Positions 40,912 through 50,138 of a stretch of DNA of 64,000 nt are shown here, one piece after another (within the stretch, counting starts at the first letter, position 1; every line of letters begins with the position of its first letter). Origin of the DNA: Sporosarcina sp. P33 (GTDB lineage Bacteria; Bacillota; Bacilli; Bacillales_A; Planococcaceae). The notes beneath the pieces were generated by a model. It did no database searches. It worked only from the letters and a program-made list of their open reading frames with translations, and was not told where the DNA came from. The DNA lies in NCBI RefSeq assembly GCF_002077155.1, contig NZ_CP015027.1, forward strand, positions 1,714,501-1,778,500, read 5' to 3'. Position numbers and translations under genes: made by a program.

Positions 40912-41915
40912 TTCTTCCGCATATACGAAAAAAACAACGCTTCTTGATTGGTGTATTTGTTTTATTAATCCTGCTGTTAAGCACGATCGCAATGGGTCTT
41001 GGATACGCATCACTTGAATGGAAGAGGATAGTTCCCGCGCTACTTGGACAAGGGACGTTCAAAGAAGAATTCGTGCTGTATTCCATCCGGCTCCCCCGCA
41101 TTATTTTGACCATACTTGCAGGTGCTGCACTCGCTTTATCCGGTGCTATTCTGCAGGGAATCACACGAAACGACCTGGCTGACCCTGGAATCATCGGAAT
41201 TAATTCAGGGGCCGGAGCTGCCATCGCCGTTTTCTTTCTGTTTTTCCCGATAGACGCAGGAATTTTCTCTGTATTGTTACCGCTGGTCGGATTTGCCGGC
41301 GCCGTCGCGACATCCATCCTGATTTATCTCTTTGCATACAATCGCAAAACTGGACTTCAGCCAATGTGGCTCGTTCTAGTCGGGATCGGGTTTTCCATGG
41401 CACTCTCCGGTGTCATGATTGTCCTCGTTTCTTCAGCAGATAATGAAAAAGTCGATTTCATTGCCCGTTGGCTGGCCGGTAATATATGGGGGGACGATTG
41501 GCTATATATTTGGGCATTGCTGCCTTGGCTGCTGATTTTGATTCCTTTCACATTATTTAAAGCACACCGGCTTGACATGCTCGGTTTGAATGAAGCTGTT
41601 GCGACAGGAATCGGTGTGTCGATTGAACGCGAAAGAGCCATATTATTGCTGACGGCAGTCGCCTTGGCCGCTTCCGCTGTATCTGTTACAGGCGGCATCG
41701 CATTCATCGGTTTGATGGCGCCTCACATCGCCAAATCTCTAATCGGTCCGCGCCATCGCATGAATCTGCCTATCGCCGTCCTGCTTGGCAGCTTTCTTTT
41801 ATTGCTGGCGGATACAATTGGGCGTAATATTTTGGAGCCAAACGGAATCCCGGCTGGAATCATCGTGTCATTGATTGGTGCACCGTATTTTTGTTACTTA
41901 TTACTGAAAAAATAA
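40908..41915 (+). CDS. FecCD-family iron-siderophore permease, second subunit
   Basis: 335 residues, ~9-10 TM helices, with IRLPRIILTILAGAALALSGAILQGITRNDLADPGIIGINSGAGAA (residues ~55-100), the coupling loop LNEAVATGIGVSIERE and GIAFIGLMAPHIAKSLIGPRHR. It is paralogous to the preceding subunit, and the ATG of this gene overlaps that subunit's stop codon. The operon ends in a bidirectional terminator just after the stop codon. Confidence 0.93.
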   Translation: MILPHIRKKQRFLIGVFVLLILLLSTIAMGLGYASLEWKRIVPALLGQGTFKEEFVLYSIRLPRIILTILAGAALALSGAILQGITRNDLADPGIIGINSGAGAAIAVFFLFFPIDAGIFSVLLPLVGFAGAVATSILIYLFAYNRKTGLQPMWLVLVGIGFSMALSGVMIVLVSSADNEKVDFIARWLAGNIWGDDWLYIWALLPWLLILIPFTLFKAHRLDMLGLNEAVATGIGVSIERERAILLLTAVALAASAVSVTGGIAFIGLMAPHIAKSLIGPRHRMNLPIAVLLGSFLLLLADTIGRNILEPNGIPAGIIVSLIGAPYFCYLLLKK

Positions 41916-41916
41916 A

Positions 41917-41957
41917 TAGGACTGGAACCCCCCGATTAGGGAGTTCCGGTCCTTTTT
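41917..41957. terminator. Bidirectional terminator between iron operon and scoB
   Basis: AGGACTGGAAC and GTTCCGGTCCT form an 11-bp stem with one wobble pair, with T-rich tails on both sides; it lies between converging stop codons. Confidence 0.8.
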
Positions 41958-42601
41958 ATCGTAAAGTCTGGAGATACCGTATACGATGCTTCCGTTCGGT
42001 CTCTCACTTCTTCCAGCGTGACACCTGGCGACGTTTCAATCAGCACCATGCCTTCTTCTGTAAAATCGAATACTGCCAAATCCGTGATCAGTCTGTCCAC
42101 TACACGCTGACCAGTCAATGGTAAAGAACATCTCCTTTTCACTTTTGATTTACCATGCTTATTTACATGATCCATGATGATGACGACACGCTTGGCACCT
42201 GCGACCAGATCCATCGCACCGCCCATGCCTTTGACTACCTTGCCTGGAATCATCCAGTTCGCCAAGTCCCCGTTTTCGGATACTTCCATTCCGCCCAAAA
42301 TTGCCAGATCAATATGGCCTCCGCGAATCATCGCAAATGATTCAGCACTGTCAAAGAACGATGAACCTGGTACTGTCGTAACAGTTTCTTTCCCTGCGTT
42401 AATCAGGTCCGCGTCTTCCTGACCTTCCACGGGATATGGACCGATTCCAAGGAGACCGTTTTCAGACTGCAGCAGCACATGAATATCTTCAGGGATTACG
42501 TTCGCAACAAGTGTCGGCATTCCGATGCCAAGATTGACGTTCATGCCGTCTTTAATTTCCTGCACAGCGCGATTGACGATAAGCTCTCTAGTATTACTCA
42601 T
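41936..42601 (-). CDS. scoB: 3-oxoacid CoA-transferase subunit B
   Basis: 221 residues from the ATG at 42601, 8 bases after AAAGGAG. The catalytic Glu lies in LLQSENGLLGIGPYP, followed by EDADLINAGKETVTTVPGSSFFDSAESFAMIRGGHIDLAILGG, the full beta-subunit pattern of class-I CoA-transferases. With ScoA it moves CoA from succinyl-CoA to acetoacetate, feeding ketone bodies into acetyl-CoA metabolism. It follows scoA by 15 bp. Confidence 0.9.
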   Translation of the reverse strand: MSNTRELIVNRAVQEIKDGMNVNLGIGMPTLVANVIPEDIHVLLQSENGLLGIGPYPVEGQEDADLINAGKETVTTVPGSSFFDSAESFAMIRGGHIDLAILGGMEVSENGDLANWMIPGKVVKGMGGAMDLVAGAKRVVIIMDHVNKHGKSKVKRRCSLPLTGQRVVDRLITDLAVFDFTEEGMVLIETSPGVTLEEVRDRTEASYTVSPDFTIKRTGTP

Positions 42602-42616
42602 AGTCACCTCTCCTTT

Positions 42617-43312
42617 TTACGCTTTTCTGACCGTTAAGCGTTCAATACGTTTTTCATAATCTTTACCAAGCAGCAATCGCTGCACGTAAATGCCGGGTGT
42701 ATGAATTTCTTCCGGACTCAGCTCTCCCGCTTCCACGATTTCCTCTGCTTCCGCGATCGTAATTTTACCGGCCATTGCAGCTAGCGGGTTAAAATTACGG
42801 GCAGTTTTGCGATAAACCAAATTGCCGAGCGTATCCGCTTTCCATGCCTTTACAAGTGCAAAGTCCCCTATAATGCCTTCTTCTAATAAATACGTTTTTC
42901 CGTTGAAGTCTCTTGTCTCTTTACCTTCTGCAATAGGTGTTCCGACGCCGGTTGCCGTATAGAACCCGGGAATTCCTGCGCCGCCTGCCCTGATTCGTTC
43001 AGCCAGCGTTCCTTGAGGGCATAATTCCACTTCCAGCTCCCCGTTTAGAAATTGTGTTTCAAATATTTTGTTCTCTCCCACATAAGAGGAAATCATCTTT
43101 TTAATTTGTTTATTGGCAAGCAGCATACCGAGTCCATCATGATCTGTTCCGCAGTTATTACTGACGACAGTCAAATCCTTCACCCCGCTGTCGCGTAACG
43201 CTTCAATAGATTTCTCCGGAATCCCGCATAAACCGAATCCCCCTGCAATAATCGTATCACCGTCTTTCACGTCTGAAACCGCTTCCATAAATGATTGAAC
43301 CAGTTTACTCAT
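42617..43312 (-). CDS. scoA: 3-oxoacid CoA-transferase subunit A
   Basis: 231 residues. Alpha-subunit landmarks: [23 protein letters not shown] near the N-terminus, [41 protein letters not shown] and [20 protein letters not shown]. It pairs with the ScoB product. The ATG follows GGAGGGG. No thiolase or hydroxybutyrate dehydrogenase is adjacent, so the acid substrate is by family assumption acetoacetate. Confidence 0.9.
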   Translation of the reverse strand: MSKLVQSFMEAVSDVKDGDTIIAGGFGLCGIPEKSIEALRDSGVKDLTVVSNNCGTDHDGLGMLLANKQIKKMISSYVGENKIFETQFLNGELEVELCPQGTLAERIRAGGAGIPGFYTATGVGTPIAEGKETRDFNGKTYLLEEGIIGDFALVKAWKADTLGNLVYRKTARNFNPLAAMAGKITIAEAEEIVEAGELSPEEIHTPGIYVQRLLLGKDYEKRIERLTVRKA

Positions 43313-43644
43313 ACCATTCCCCTCCTCCGACTTGTTACTACCAGTTTACGTATTTCTGCTGTATAAGTAAATGAATAGACTTAATCTTCCGTTTACAGTC
43401 AGGCTTGCGGCTATTCTATACTTTCTATCGCTTTCTAATGAAACGGGCGTACATTGCAAGCTGGAAAAAAGTCTATCATTAGACAATAACTAAAGCGGCG
43501 GCAGAAACATCCCCTGTGAGTATATGTTACTGCCCGTCTTACTAACACTGTATTTTTTAAAGTGAGCCACATAAACTATACGAATCAGTGAAAAGTGAAT
43601 ATAACATACACTCTTTCCTGCTTAGAAATAGCAAGCCAAATAGA
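43313..43644. other. 332-bp stretch without a gene
   Basis: Only very short open frames without ribosome sites are seen here. It should carry the scoAB promoter near its left end; no convincing -35/-10 pair, riboswitch or repeat could be picked out by eye. Confidence 0.5.
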
Positions 43645-43647
43645 AAA

Positions 43648-43681
43648 CGAACCCAGCCGGGCTGATGCCTGGCTGGATTCG
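43648..43681 (-). terminator. Terminator of the ABC-F gene
   Basis: GAACCCAGCC and GGCTGGATTC pair with one mismatch around a GC-rich loop, followed on the minus strand by a GTTTTCTATTT tail. Confidence 0.65.
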
Positions 43682-43683
43682 GT

Positions 43684-43699
43684 TGTTTCACGTGGAACA
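43684..43699. other. parS site (ParB/Spo0J binding site)
   Basis: TGTTTCACGTGGAACA is the reverse complement of TGTTCCACGTGAAACA, the B. subtilis parS in spo0J, with 16 of 16 bases matching. It lies between the ABC-F stop codon and its terminator. Such sites nucleate ParB spreading and SMC loading and cluster around the replication origin. Confidence 0.85.
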
Positions 43700-43709
43700 A
43701 ATTAACTTT

Positions 43710-45266
43710 TTAAAACATTTTTGTCGTCCATGACTCTCCGTTCCATACAGTCGATACAACGCCTTCGTAAAAATCCGGTTCGTGTGAAATAAGCAATATG
43801 CTTCCCTTGTATTCCTTCAATGCACGTTTCAGTTCTTCTTTTGCATCATAATCCAAATGATTAGTCGGTTCATCCAGTACTAGCAAATTCGTTTCTTGAT
43901 TGACTAGTTTACATAGACGTACTTTCGCACGCTCTCCCCCACTTAACACTTTTACCTTACTCTCGATATGCTTCGTTGTTAATCCGACACGAGCCAATGC
44001 GGCACGCACTTCGTATTGTGCGAAGTGCGGGAATTCACTCCATATCTCTTCCAGACATGTGCGATCTGTATCTGTTTTGATTTCTTGCTCAAAGTAGCCG
44101 ATTGACAAATGCTCGCCTTGTTCAACTTTACCTGAAAGTGCAGGTATTTCCCCGAGAATACTTTTCAGAAGTGTTGTTTTCCCGATGCCATTCGCACCGG
44201 CAAGCGCAATTTTCTGGCCCCGTTCCATTGAAAGATTTAACGGCTTGGACAACGGCTCTTCATAACCAATCACCAAGTCCGTCGTCTCGAATAAATATTT
44301 CCCGGGAGTTCTTGCGGTCTTAAAATCAAAATGCGGTTTGGGTTTTTCCGAATCCAATTCGATGACATCCATCTTATCCAGCTTCTTCTGGCGGGACATG
44401 GCCATTCGGCTCGTCGCAGCATTTGCTTTATTACGGGCTACAAAGTCCTTCAGGTTGGATATTTCCTTCTGCTGCTTTTTGTACGCTGCTTCCACTTGCT
44501 GCTTCTTCATTTCATGCACACGCAAAAACTCATCGTAGTCGCCAGGATAACGATTGACTTGCTGGTTTTCCATATGATAAATCAAGTTAATGACACTGTT
44601 CAAAAACGGAATATCGTGGGAGATTAATATAAACGCACCGGGATATTCCTGCAAATACGTGCGCAGCCATTCAATATGTTCAACGTCCAAATAGTTAGTC
44701 GGCTCATCTAGCAATAAAATATCGGGTTTTTCAAGCAGCAGTTTTGCAAGTAATACTTTCGTACGCTGGCCGCCGCTCAGATCATTAACGTCTGTGTCCA
44801 GTCCAAACTCATTCAGTCCGAGACCATTTGCCACTTCTTCCACTTTTGCATCAATCATATAAAACCCGCTTTGCTCCAGCGAATCTTGTATTTGTCCTGT
44901 CTCTTCCAGCAGGCCTTCCAATTCATCCGGCTCCACTTCACCCATCTTCGCAAAGAGCTCATTCATTTCGGTTTCCATATCGTATAAATATTGAAAGGCC
45001 GTACGCAATACATCACGAATGGACATCCCTTGCTTAAGTACCGCATGCTGATCCAAATAACCGACACGTACACGTTTTGACCACGTAACAGTTCCGGCAT
45101 CCGGCTCCAGCTGATGCGTTATGATATTCATAAACGTAGATTTACCTTCCCCGTTCGCACCAACTAATCCTATATGTTCACCTGCTAATAGACGAAATGA
45201 AACGTCATCAAAAATTGCACGGTCACCAAAACCGTGACTAATATTTTTTACTGTTAATAAACTCAT
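43710..45266 (-). CDS. yfmM: ABC-F family ATPase, YfmM-like
   Basis: 518 residues with two ABC domains and no TM segments. Domain 1 has Walker A GANGEGKST, signature LSGGQRTKVLLAKLLL and Walker B ILLLDEPTNYLD. A charged P-site-tRNA-interaction linker follows (~230-310, YKKQQKEISNLKDFVARNKANA). Domain 2 has GANGIGKTT, LSGGERAKVRLCKL and LLVLDEPTNHLD. The opening MSLLTVKNISHGFGDRAIFDD and the length match my memory of B. subtilis YfmM. ABC-F proteins act on ribosomes to resolve stalling or protect from antibiotics. Single gene; parS lies just downstream. Confidence 0.88.
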   Translation of the reverse strand: MSLLTVKNISHGFGDRAIFDDVSFRLLAGEHIGLVGANGEGKSTFMNIITHQLEPDAGTVTWSKRVRVGYLDQHAVLKQGMSIRDVLRTAFQYLYDMETEMNELFAKMGEVEPDELEGLLEETGQIQDSLEQSGFYMIDAKVEEVANGLGLNEFGLDTDVNDLSGGQRTKVLLAKLLLEKPDILLLDEPTNYLDVEHIEWLRTYLQEYPGAFILISHDIPFLNSVINLIYHMENQQVNRYPGDYDEFLRVHEMKKQQVEAAYKKQQKEISNLKDFVARNKANAATSRMAMSRQKKLDKMDVIELDSEKPKPHFDFKTARTPGKYLFETTDLVIGYEEPLSKPLNLSMERGQKIALAGANGIGKTTLLKSILGEIPALSGKVEQGEHLSIGYFEQEIKTDTDRTCLEEIWSEFPHFAQYEVRAALARVGLTTKHIESKVKVLSGGERAKVRLCKLVNQETNLLVLDEPTNHLDYDAKEELKRALKEYKGSILLISHEPDFYEGVVSTVWNGESWTTKMF

Positions 45267-45432
45267 GTATACACCTATTCCTTTTCCGTTATCTCAATAA
45301 AACTGTATATGTTATTTTACCATCCTCTACATATAATTACTTCGGAAATGAAAAAACAGCCGGTAATTTCTATTCAGCAAACTGACAAGGCGTTGTGGGT
45401 ATAAATCCTGCAGCAGATGACGGATGGCCAAT

Positions 45433-45473
45433 GAAAAAAGGACATGCGTGTAAAAATCGCATGTCCTTTTTTA
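45433..45473 (-). terminator. Intrinsic terminator of the BCCT gene
   Basis: AAAAAGGACATGCG and CGCATGTCCTTTTT pair around a 9-nt loop, directly after the stop codon on the minus strand. Confidence 0.9.
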
Positions 45474-46955
45474 TTATTTCATTTTACTTAACTCTTCATT
45501 CATTGACTTAAACAATGCAAACAGCATCAGTACGATGATAAACGAGAACGGCAGCGCCGCTATAATAATCGTGTTCTGCAATGCAAGAAGCCCGCCTGCA
45601 GAAAGCAGGACCAATGCGATCGTCGACACAATAATACCCCATATCACCTTCACCGAGTTCGGCGGCGTCAAAGAACCATACGTTGACTGCATACCTAACA
45701 CGTATGTTGCTGAGTCAGCCGATGTGATGAAGAACGATGTCACAAGCAGAATCGCAAACAACGACAGAACTAATGAAAACGGCATTGAGTTAAACATCTC
45801 AAATGCAACTACTTCAATATTCAATGAAGCTAAATCTGCTGTCCCATTACTTTGCATTTCAATGGCTGTTGTACCGAATGTAGAGAACCATAGGAACGCG
45901 AAGAATGAAGGAACAAGGAGTACACCTGCCATAAATTCACGAATTGTGCGCCCTTTTGAAACTCGGGCGATAAACATACTGACGAATGGTGACCAAGAGA
46001 TCCACCAAGCCCAATAGAATATCGTCCATCCATCTAACCATCCGCGATTCTCACCATTGAGCGGAGCTGTACCCATACTCATATCGATAAGTTTTGTAAA
46101 ATAGCCGCCCACTGAATCAGTGAACATATTCATAATCAGCAATGTAGGTCCAAGGATAAGTACTAAACCTAATAGAGCTACCGCCAAAATCAAGTTGGTA
46201 TTGGACAAATAGCGAATTCCTCTACTTAACCCTGACCAAGCTGATCCAATAAACAGTATCGTCACGACTGTTACAATGACAATTTGTGATTGCATGCCTA
46301 TCGAGAAACCAAATAAGTAGTTCAAGCCTGCGTTAATTTGAACAGCACCTAAGCCGAGTGATGTTGCCACACCGAAAGCGGTTGCAAAAACTGCTAGTAC
46401 GTCAATTATAGTGCCCAAAGGACCTTTCGTTTTATCTCCAAAAATCGGCTGCAGCGTTGCAGAAATCAAGCCGGGCTGGCCTTTTCTAAACTGGAAGTAT
46501 GCCAGAGCCAATGCGACCATTCCATACAGCGACCAGATGTGAAGACCGTAGTGTAAAAATGTTTTCCGCATGGCCTCTTTATAAGCAGCAGGCGTTTGCG
46601 GGTCTTCTGTTGCCGGTACGGCATAGTGAGATAATGGTTCTGCAGCGCCATAGAACACCAAACCAATCCCCATACCTGCAGAGAATAGCATAGCAATCCA
46701 CGTAACTGTAGCGAATTGCGGCCGGTCTGTATCTTTCCCTAAACGGATTTTACCGTATGGGCTGAATATCATAAAAATACTGATCAGTAACAGCGCAGTC
46801 ATAAGTAACATGTAGTACCATCCGAAAGTTGATGCCACAAGCGCTTTTCCGGCATTCGTGATACTCTCAAAATGAACTGGATTTATTACTCCATAACCTA
46901 CCGCTATAACAATTAAAACAATGGTTATATAAAAGACTTTTGATATTCTCTTCAT
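45474..46955 (-). CDS. BCCT family betaine/choline-type transporter (OpuD-like)
   Basis: 493 residues from the ATG at 46955 (GAGGGGG upstream); the longer frame is rejected. 12 TM helices. BCCT landmarks: FGWYYMLLMTALLLISIFMIFSPYGKIRLG, MLFSAGMGIGLVFYGAAEPLSHY (GxGIGxxF/V motif), and the TM8 Trp-rich IFYWAWWISWSPFVSMFIARVSKGRTIREF (residues ~315-345). It takes up glycine betaine or a related osmolyte with Na+. Stand-alone gene. Confidence 0.92.
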   Translation of the reverse strand: MKRISKVFYITIVLIVIAVGYGVINPVHFESITNAGKALVASTFGWYYMLLMTALLLISIFMIFSPYGKIRLGKDTDRPQFATVTWIAMLFSAGMGIGLVFYGAAEPLSHYAVPATEDPQTPAAYKEAMRKTFLHYGLHIWSLYGMVALALAYFQFRKGQPGLISATLQPIFGDKTKGPLGTIIDVLAVFATAFGVATSLGLGAVQINAGLNYLFGFSIGMQSQIVIVTVVTILFIGSAWSGLSRGIRYLSNTNLILAVALLGLVLILGPTLLIMNMFTDSVGGYFTKLIDMSMGTAPLNGENRGWLDGWTIFYWAWWISWSPFVSMFIARVSKGRTIREFMAGVLLVPSFFAFLWFSTFGTTAIEMQSNGTADLASLNIEVVAFEMFNSMPFSLVLSLFAILLVTSFFITSADSATYVLGMQSTYGSLTPPNSVKVIWGIIVSTIALVLLSAGGLLALQNTIIIAALPFSFIIVLMLFALFKSMNEELSKMK

Positions 46956-47186
46956 AGTTCCCCCTCTTGACCTGAATTGCACAAGCAAGTTTACACTATA
47001 CTGTAAAAGTGCTCAGAAATCAAACCAATTTAAATCGTTATTTGATTAAATTAGAACGTGGTACAATGGAAAGCCCATTGCGACAGTCCTCCCTGCATTC
47101 CTATAACTTTTTAATAAAAAAATATCTATACGCATTCTTCTCAAGTACTCTCTTTTGGCACACTGGCTATTTATGCTGATAGAAGA

Positions 47187-47213
47187 ATAGCCGGCTTTAC
47201 CCCCTGCCGGCTA
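47187..47213 (-). terminator. Hairpin after the 47218-48837 binding-protein gene
   Basis: ATAGCCGGC and GCCGGCTA pair around a 10-nt loop, next to the stop codon; the T tail on the minus strand is weak (TTCTTCTATC). Confidence 0.5.
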
Positions 47214-47217
47214 GTTT

Positions 47218-48837
47218 CTACTTATCCAAATACATAACCGCATAATTATCATTTTCCATCGGATGCGGTTCAAAACCTTTTACATAGTCAGCAAAGCCGA
47301 TAGGCGGCGTTGTGTGAGCCAGCGGTACCCATGGAGCATCTTCATGGAATACTTCCTGCGCTTTTTTGTAGAGGTCGATTCGTTCATTTTCCTCAAATGT
47401 CACACGCGCCTGTTCGATGAGGTTCTGAAATTCTTTGTTGTCGTAAAACGCCAGATTATTTGCAGGCGGCTTCATATTGGTGTTACTTAGGTTCGGGTAC
47501 AGGAAATTGTCCGGATCTGCCATAACACCCGTCCATCCAAACAATGCCATCGGATGCTGCCCTTCCCCGGTCTTTTCCAAATACGTTGCCCATTCATACG
47601 TTACGATTTTTGCTTTAACTCCAATTTCCTGCAAGTTTGCTTGTATCGCTTCCGCTGTTTTCATTGGCTGCGGCAAGTAAGGACGCGGATTATTCATCGT
47701 CCAAATTTCGGTCTCAAAGCCATCAGGATACCCGGCCTCTGCCAGCAATTCTTTCGCAGCCTCCGCGTCGAATGCATAATCCTCGATCTCGTCATTATAG
47801 CCCCACAGCGAAGGCGGGATCGGATTTTTGGCTACATCTGCAAAACCGCTGTAAAACCCGTCCACTAGCGATTGTTTATCAATTGCCATATTGATTGCCT
47901 GTCGGACTTTCACATCATCAAACGGTTTTTTCTGTGTATTCATGACCATGAATCCTTCATTGAAACTCGGGCGTTTGACCAGTTCCAGATTTTCATTGTC
48001 TTCAATTGTTTTTGCATCTTCCGGATTCATTCCATCAATGAAATCCGCTTCCCCGCTCAACAGCACATTCAATCGGGTAGAGTTATCCGGAACGACGGTG
48101 AAGATTATCTGATCGAGCATCGGCTGATTATCTATATAATAGTTTTCATTTGCTTTGACGACAATTTTGTCATTGCGTGTCCAACTATCGAATACAAATG
48201 GACCTGTACCGACAGGATTCTCAAAGAATCTTTCATTATATTGTTCAATCGCCGCTGGACTGGCTATGCCGAACATGGGAATCGCCAAGTAGCTGACGAA
48301 CGGCGCAATCTTCTCTTTCAATTTAATCTCGACTGTTTGTTCATCGACTGCTTTCACATGTTCAATCTTATGATTCTCTTCCCCTTTAAATCCGCCGTAT
48401 AAAAACGGATAGTACGGGAAATCACCGATATGGTATTCATTGTCCGGATCCATCCAGCGCTCAAAGTTGAATACTACTGCGTCTGCATTAAAGTCCGTCC
48501 CGTCATGAAATTTCACACCTGTCTTCAGTGAAAGTGTCCATGTCAGACCATCTTCACTCGTTTCATAGGACTCCGCCAATTTCGGCTGTAACTGCAAATC
48601 TTTATCATATTCAAATAATGTTTCAAAAATTGCATGAGTGACTCGGATAGACTCCCCATCTGTAATATTGATCGGGTCCAGACCAACCGAATCCGCTCCT
48701 CTTGCATAGATCATCGAGCCGCCTTTTTTGTTCCCTTCCTCCTTAGGCGCACCCGTCTCTTTTTCATTGTCATTTGAACATGCGCCTAAGAGGAGTAAAC
48801 CTGCTAACATGCTCATCACAATTACAAATTTCTTCAC
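47218..48837 (-). CDS. Peptide/nickel-type ABC transporter substrate-binding lipoprotein (SBP family 5)
   Basis: 539 residues: signal peptide and lipobox LLLLGAC (Cys ~20), then the family-5 pattern SVGLDPINITDGESIRVTHAIFETLFEYDKDL, LAESYETSEDGLTWTLSLKTGVKFHDGTDFNADAVVFNFERW, NPVGTGPFVFDSW and VRQAINMAIDKQSLVDGFYSG. The C-terminal lobe has APWVPLAHTTPPIGFADYVKGF. DppA-like rather than OppA-like in length. No permease or ATPase genes are nearby, so it may serve a transporter encoded elsewhere. It is divergent from an amidohydrolase and pgeF, which suggests salvage of peptides. Confidence 0.92.
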   Translation of the reverse strand: MKKFVIVMSMLAGLLLLGACSNDNEKETGAPKEEGNKKGGSMIYARGADSVGLDPINITDGESIRVTHAIFETLFEYDKDLQLQPKLAESYETSEDGLTWTLSLKTGVKFHDGTDFNADAVVFNFERWMDPDNEYHIGDFPYYPFLYGGFKGEENHKIEHVKAVDEQTVEIKLKEKIAPFVSYLAIPMFGIASPAAIEQYNERFFENPVGTGPFVFDSWTRNDKIVVKANENYYIDNQPMLDQIIFTVVPDNSTRLNVLLSGEADFIDGMNPEDAKTIEDNENLELVKRPSFNEGFMVMNTQKKPFDDVKVRQAINMAIDKQSLVDGFYSGFADVAKNPIPPSLWGYNDEIEDYAFDAEAAKELLAEAGYPDGFETEIWTMNNPRPYLPQPMKTAEAIQANLQEIGVKAKIVTYEWATYLEKTGEGQHPMALFGWTGVMADPDNFLYPNLSNTNMKPPANNLAFYDNKEFQNLIEQARVTFEENERIDLYKKAQEVFHEDAPWVPLAHTTPPIGFADYVKGFEPHPMENDNYAVMYLDK

Positions 48838-49004
48838 TGCATTTCCTCCTTACGTTGATGGTCTAAGTTGCTACTTAACTATTCTCGATTAAACGTTTTG
48901 AAAAGTCAATAAATTTTGAAGGAATCTTCTTCACTTTTGCTGTTTTCCAATTAATATGGTTTACTTTGAGAATAATCAACTTTGGGAAACGGGGGAAGTC
49001 TTTC

Positions 49005-50138
49005 ATGAATGATGCGATACACTATATTGAACGGAATAAAGACCAAATTCTGCAAACCTATCAGGAGCTGCACGCCATCGCTGAACCCAGTTGGCAGGAG
49101 CGGAACACTTCTCGCTACTTGCAGGATAAACTCTCAGCTGCCGGATTGACCATCACTGCCTATCAGGGCCACTATGGATTCATTGCAGAAATGGCCGGAA
49201 AAAAAGAGGGTGTTATTGCATTGCGCGCGGATATGGATGCACTGGTGCAGGAAATCGACGGAGAAGTGAAAGCCAATCATTCATGCGGACATGACGCACA
49301 CAGCACGATGGCGTTATATACTGCGCTGGCATTGAAAAACAGTGAGGCAAACTTGCGCCATACGATTCGTTTTATTTTCCAGCCTGCAGAGGAACTGGCG
49401 GAAGGTGCACTGCAAATGATGGAGGAAGGTGTTCTTGAGGATGTATTGTTCTTAGGCGGTATTCATGTCCGGCCTCATTCAGAAGTTGCGTTCGGGAAAT
49501 CTGCTCCTGCAATTCTGCATGGCTCGTCTGCAACGATTACAGGCACGATCACGGGAACACCTGCGCATGCAGCAAGACCGGAAGAAGGAAATAATCCAAT
49601 TGAAGCGGCAAGTTTCCTCATTCAGGCTCTGATGCAGATCCGTTTGACGGGCAATAAAAAATTCTCCATCAAAATGACGGAACTGCATGGAGGCGAAACG
49701 AGCAACTCGGTTCCGGCAAGCGCCCGCTTTACATTGGATGTCCGGGCCGAGACGAATGACACGATGGATGCTCTGCTTGAAAAAGCACGCCACATCATTC
49801 AAAATACCGCTTCGCTGACAGAGACAAAGATCACCTATAAGGAAGAAGGCTACTCCCCTGCCGCGACGGAAAATACAGATGCCATCGGGCTGGCACGGCA
49901 GGCCATAGCCTCCGTGCTGGGAGAAGAAAACGCAGAGAACCCCTGCATCTCGCAAGGCGCGGAAGACTTTCATTTTTATACATGGAAGACACCGCATATT
50001 CCAGCAACAATGATTGGTCTGGGCTGTGATTTGAAACCGGGACTGCATCACCCGCAAATGTCGTTCAACACAGACGCGCTAATTTACGGGACTAAAATCC
50101 TGACACAACTTTTACTGAATGCGGATCAAAAACTATGA
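49005..50138 (+). CDS. M20 family amidohydrolase, AmhX-like
   Basis: 377 residues from the ATG at 49005, preceded by GGGGGAAG; an upstream in-frame ATG lacks a ribosome site. M20 metal motifs: ALRADMDALVQEIDG, SCGHDAHSTMAL (Cys-Gly-His-Asp), IFQPAEELAEGALQM, IHVRPHSE, GTPAHAARPEEGNNPIEAA and CISQGAEDFHFY plus LHHPQMSFNTD. Members hydrolyse N-acyl amino acids or small amides; AmhX of Bacillus is the closest I recall. It overlaps pgeF by 4 bp, so the two are co-translated, which hints at a cell-wall or peptide-salvage substrate. Confidence 0.88.
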   Translation: MNDAIHYIERNKDQILQTYQELHAIAEPSWQERNTSRYLQDKLSAAGLTITAYQGHYGFIAEMAGKKEGVIALRADMDALVQEIDGEVKANHSCGHDAHSTMALYTALALKNSEANLRHTIRFIFQPAEELAEGALQMMEEGVLEDVLFLGGIHVRPHSEVAFGKSAPAILHGSSATITGTITGTPAHAARPEEGNNPIEAASFLIQALMQIRLTGNKKFSIKMTELHGGETSNSVPASARFTLDVRAETNDTMDALLEKARHIIQNTASLTETKITYKEEGYSPAATENTDAIGLARQAIASVLGEENAENPCISQGAEDFHFYTWKTPHIPATMIGLGCDLKPGLHHPQMSFNTDALIYGTKILTQLLLNADQKL

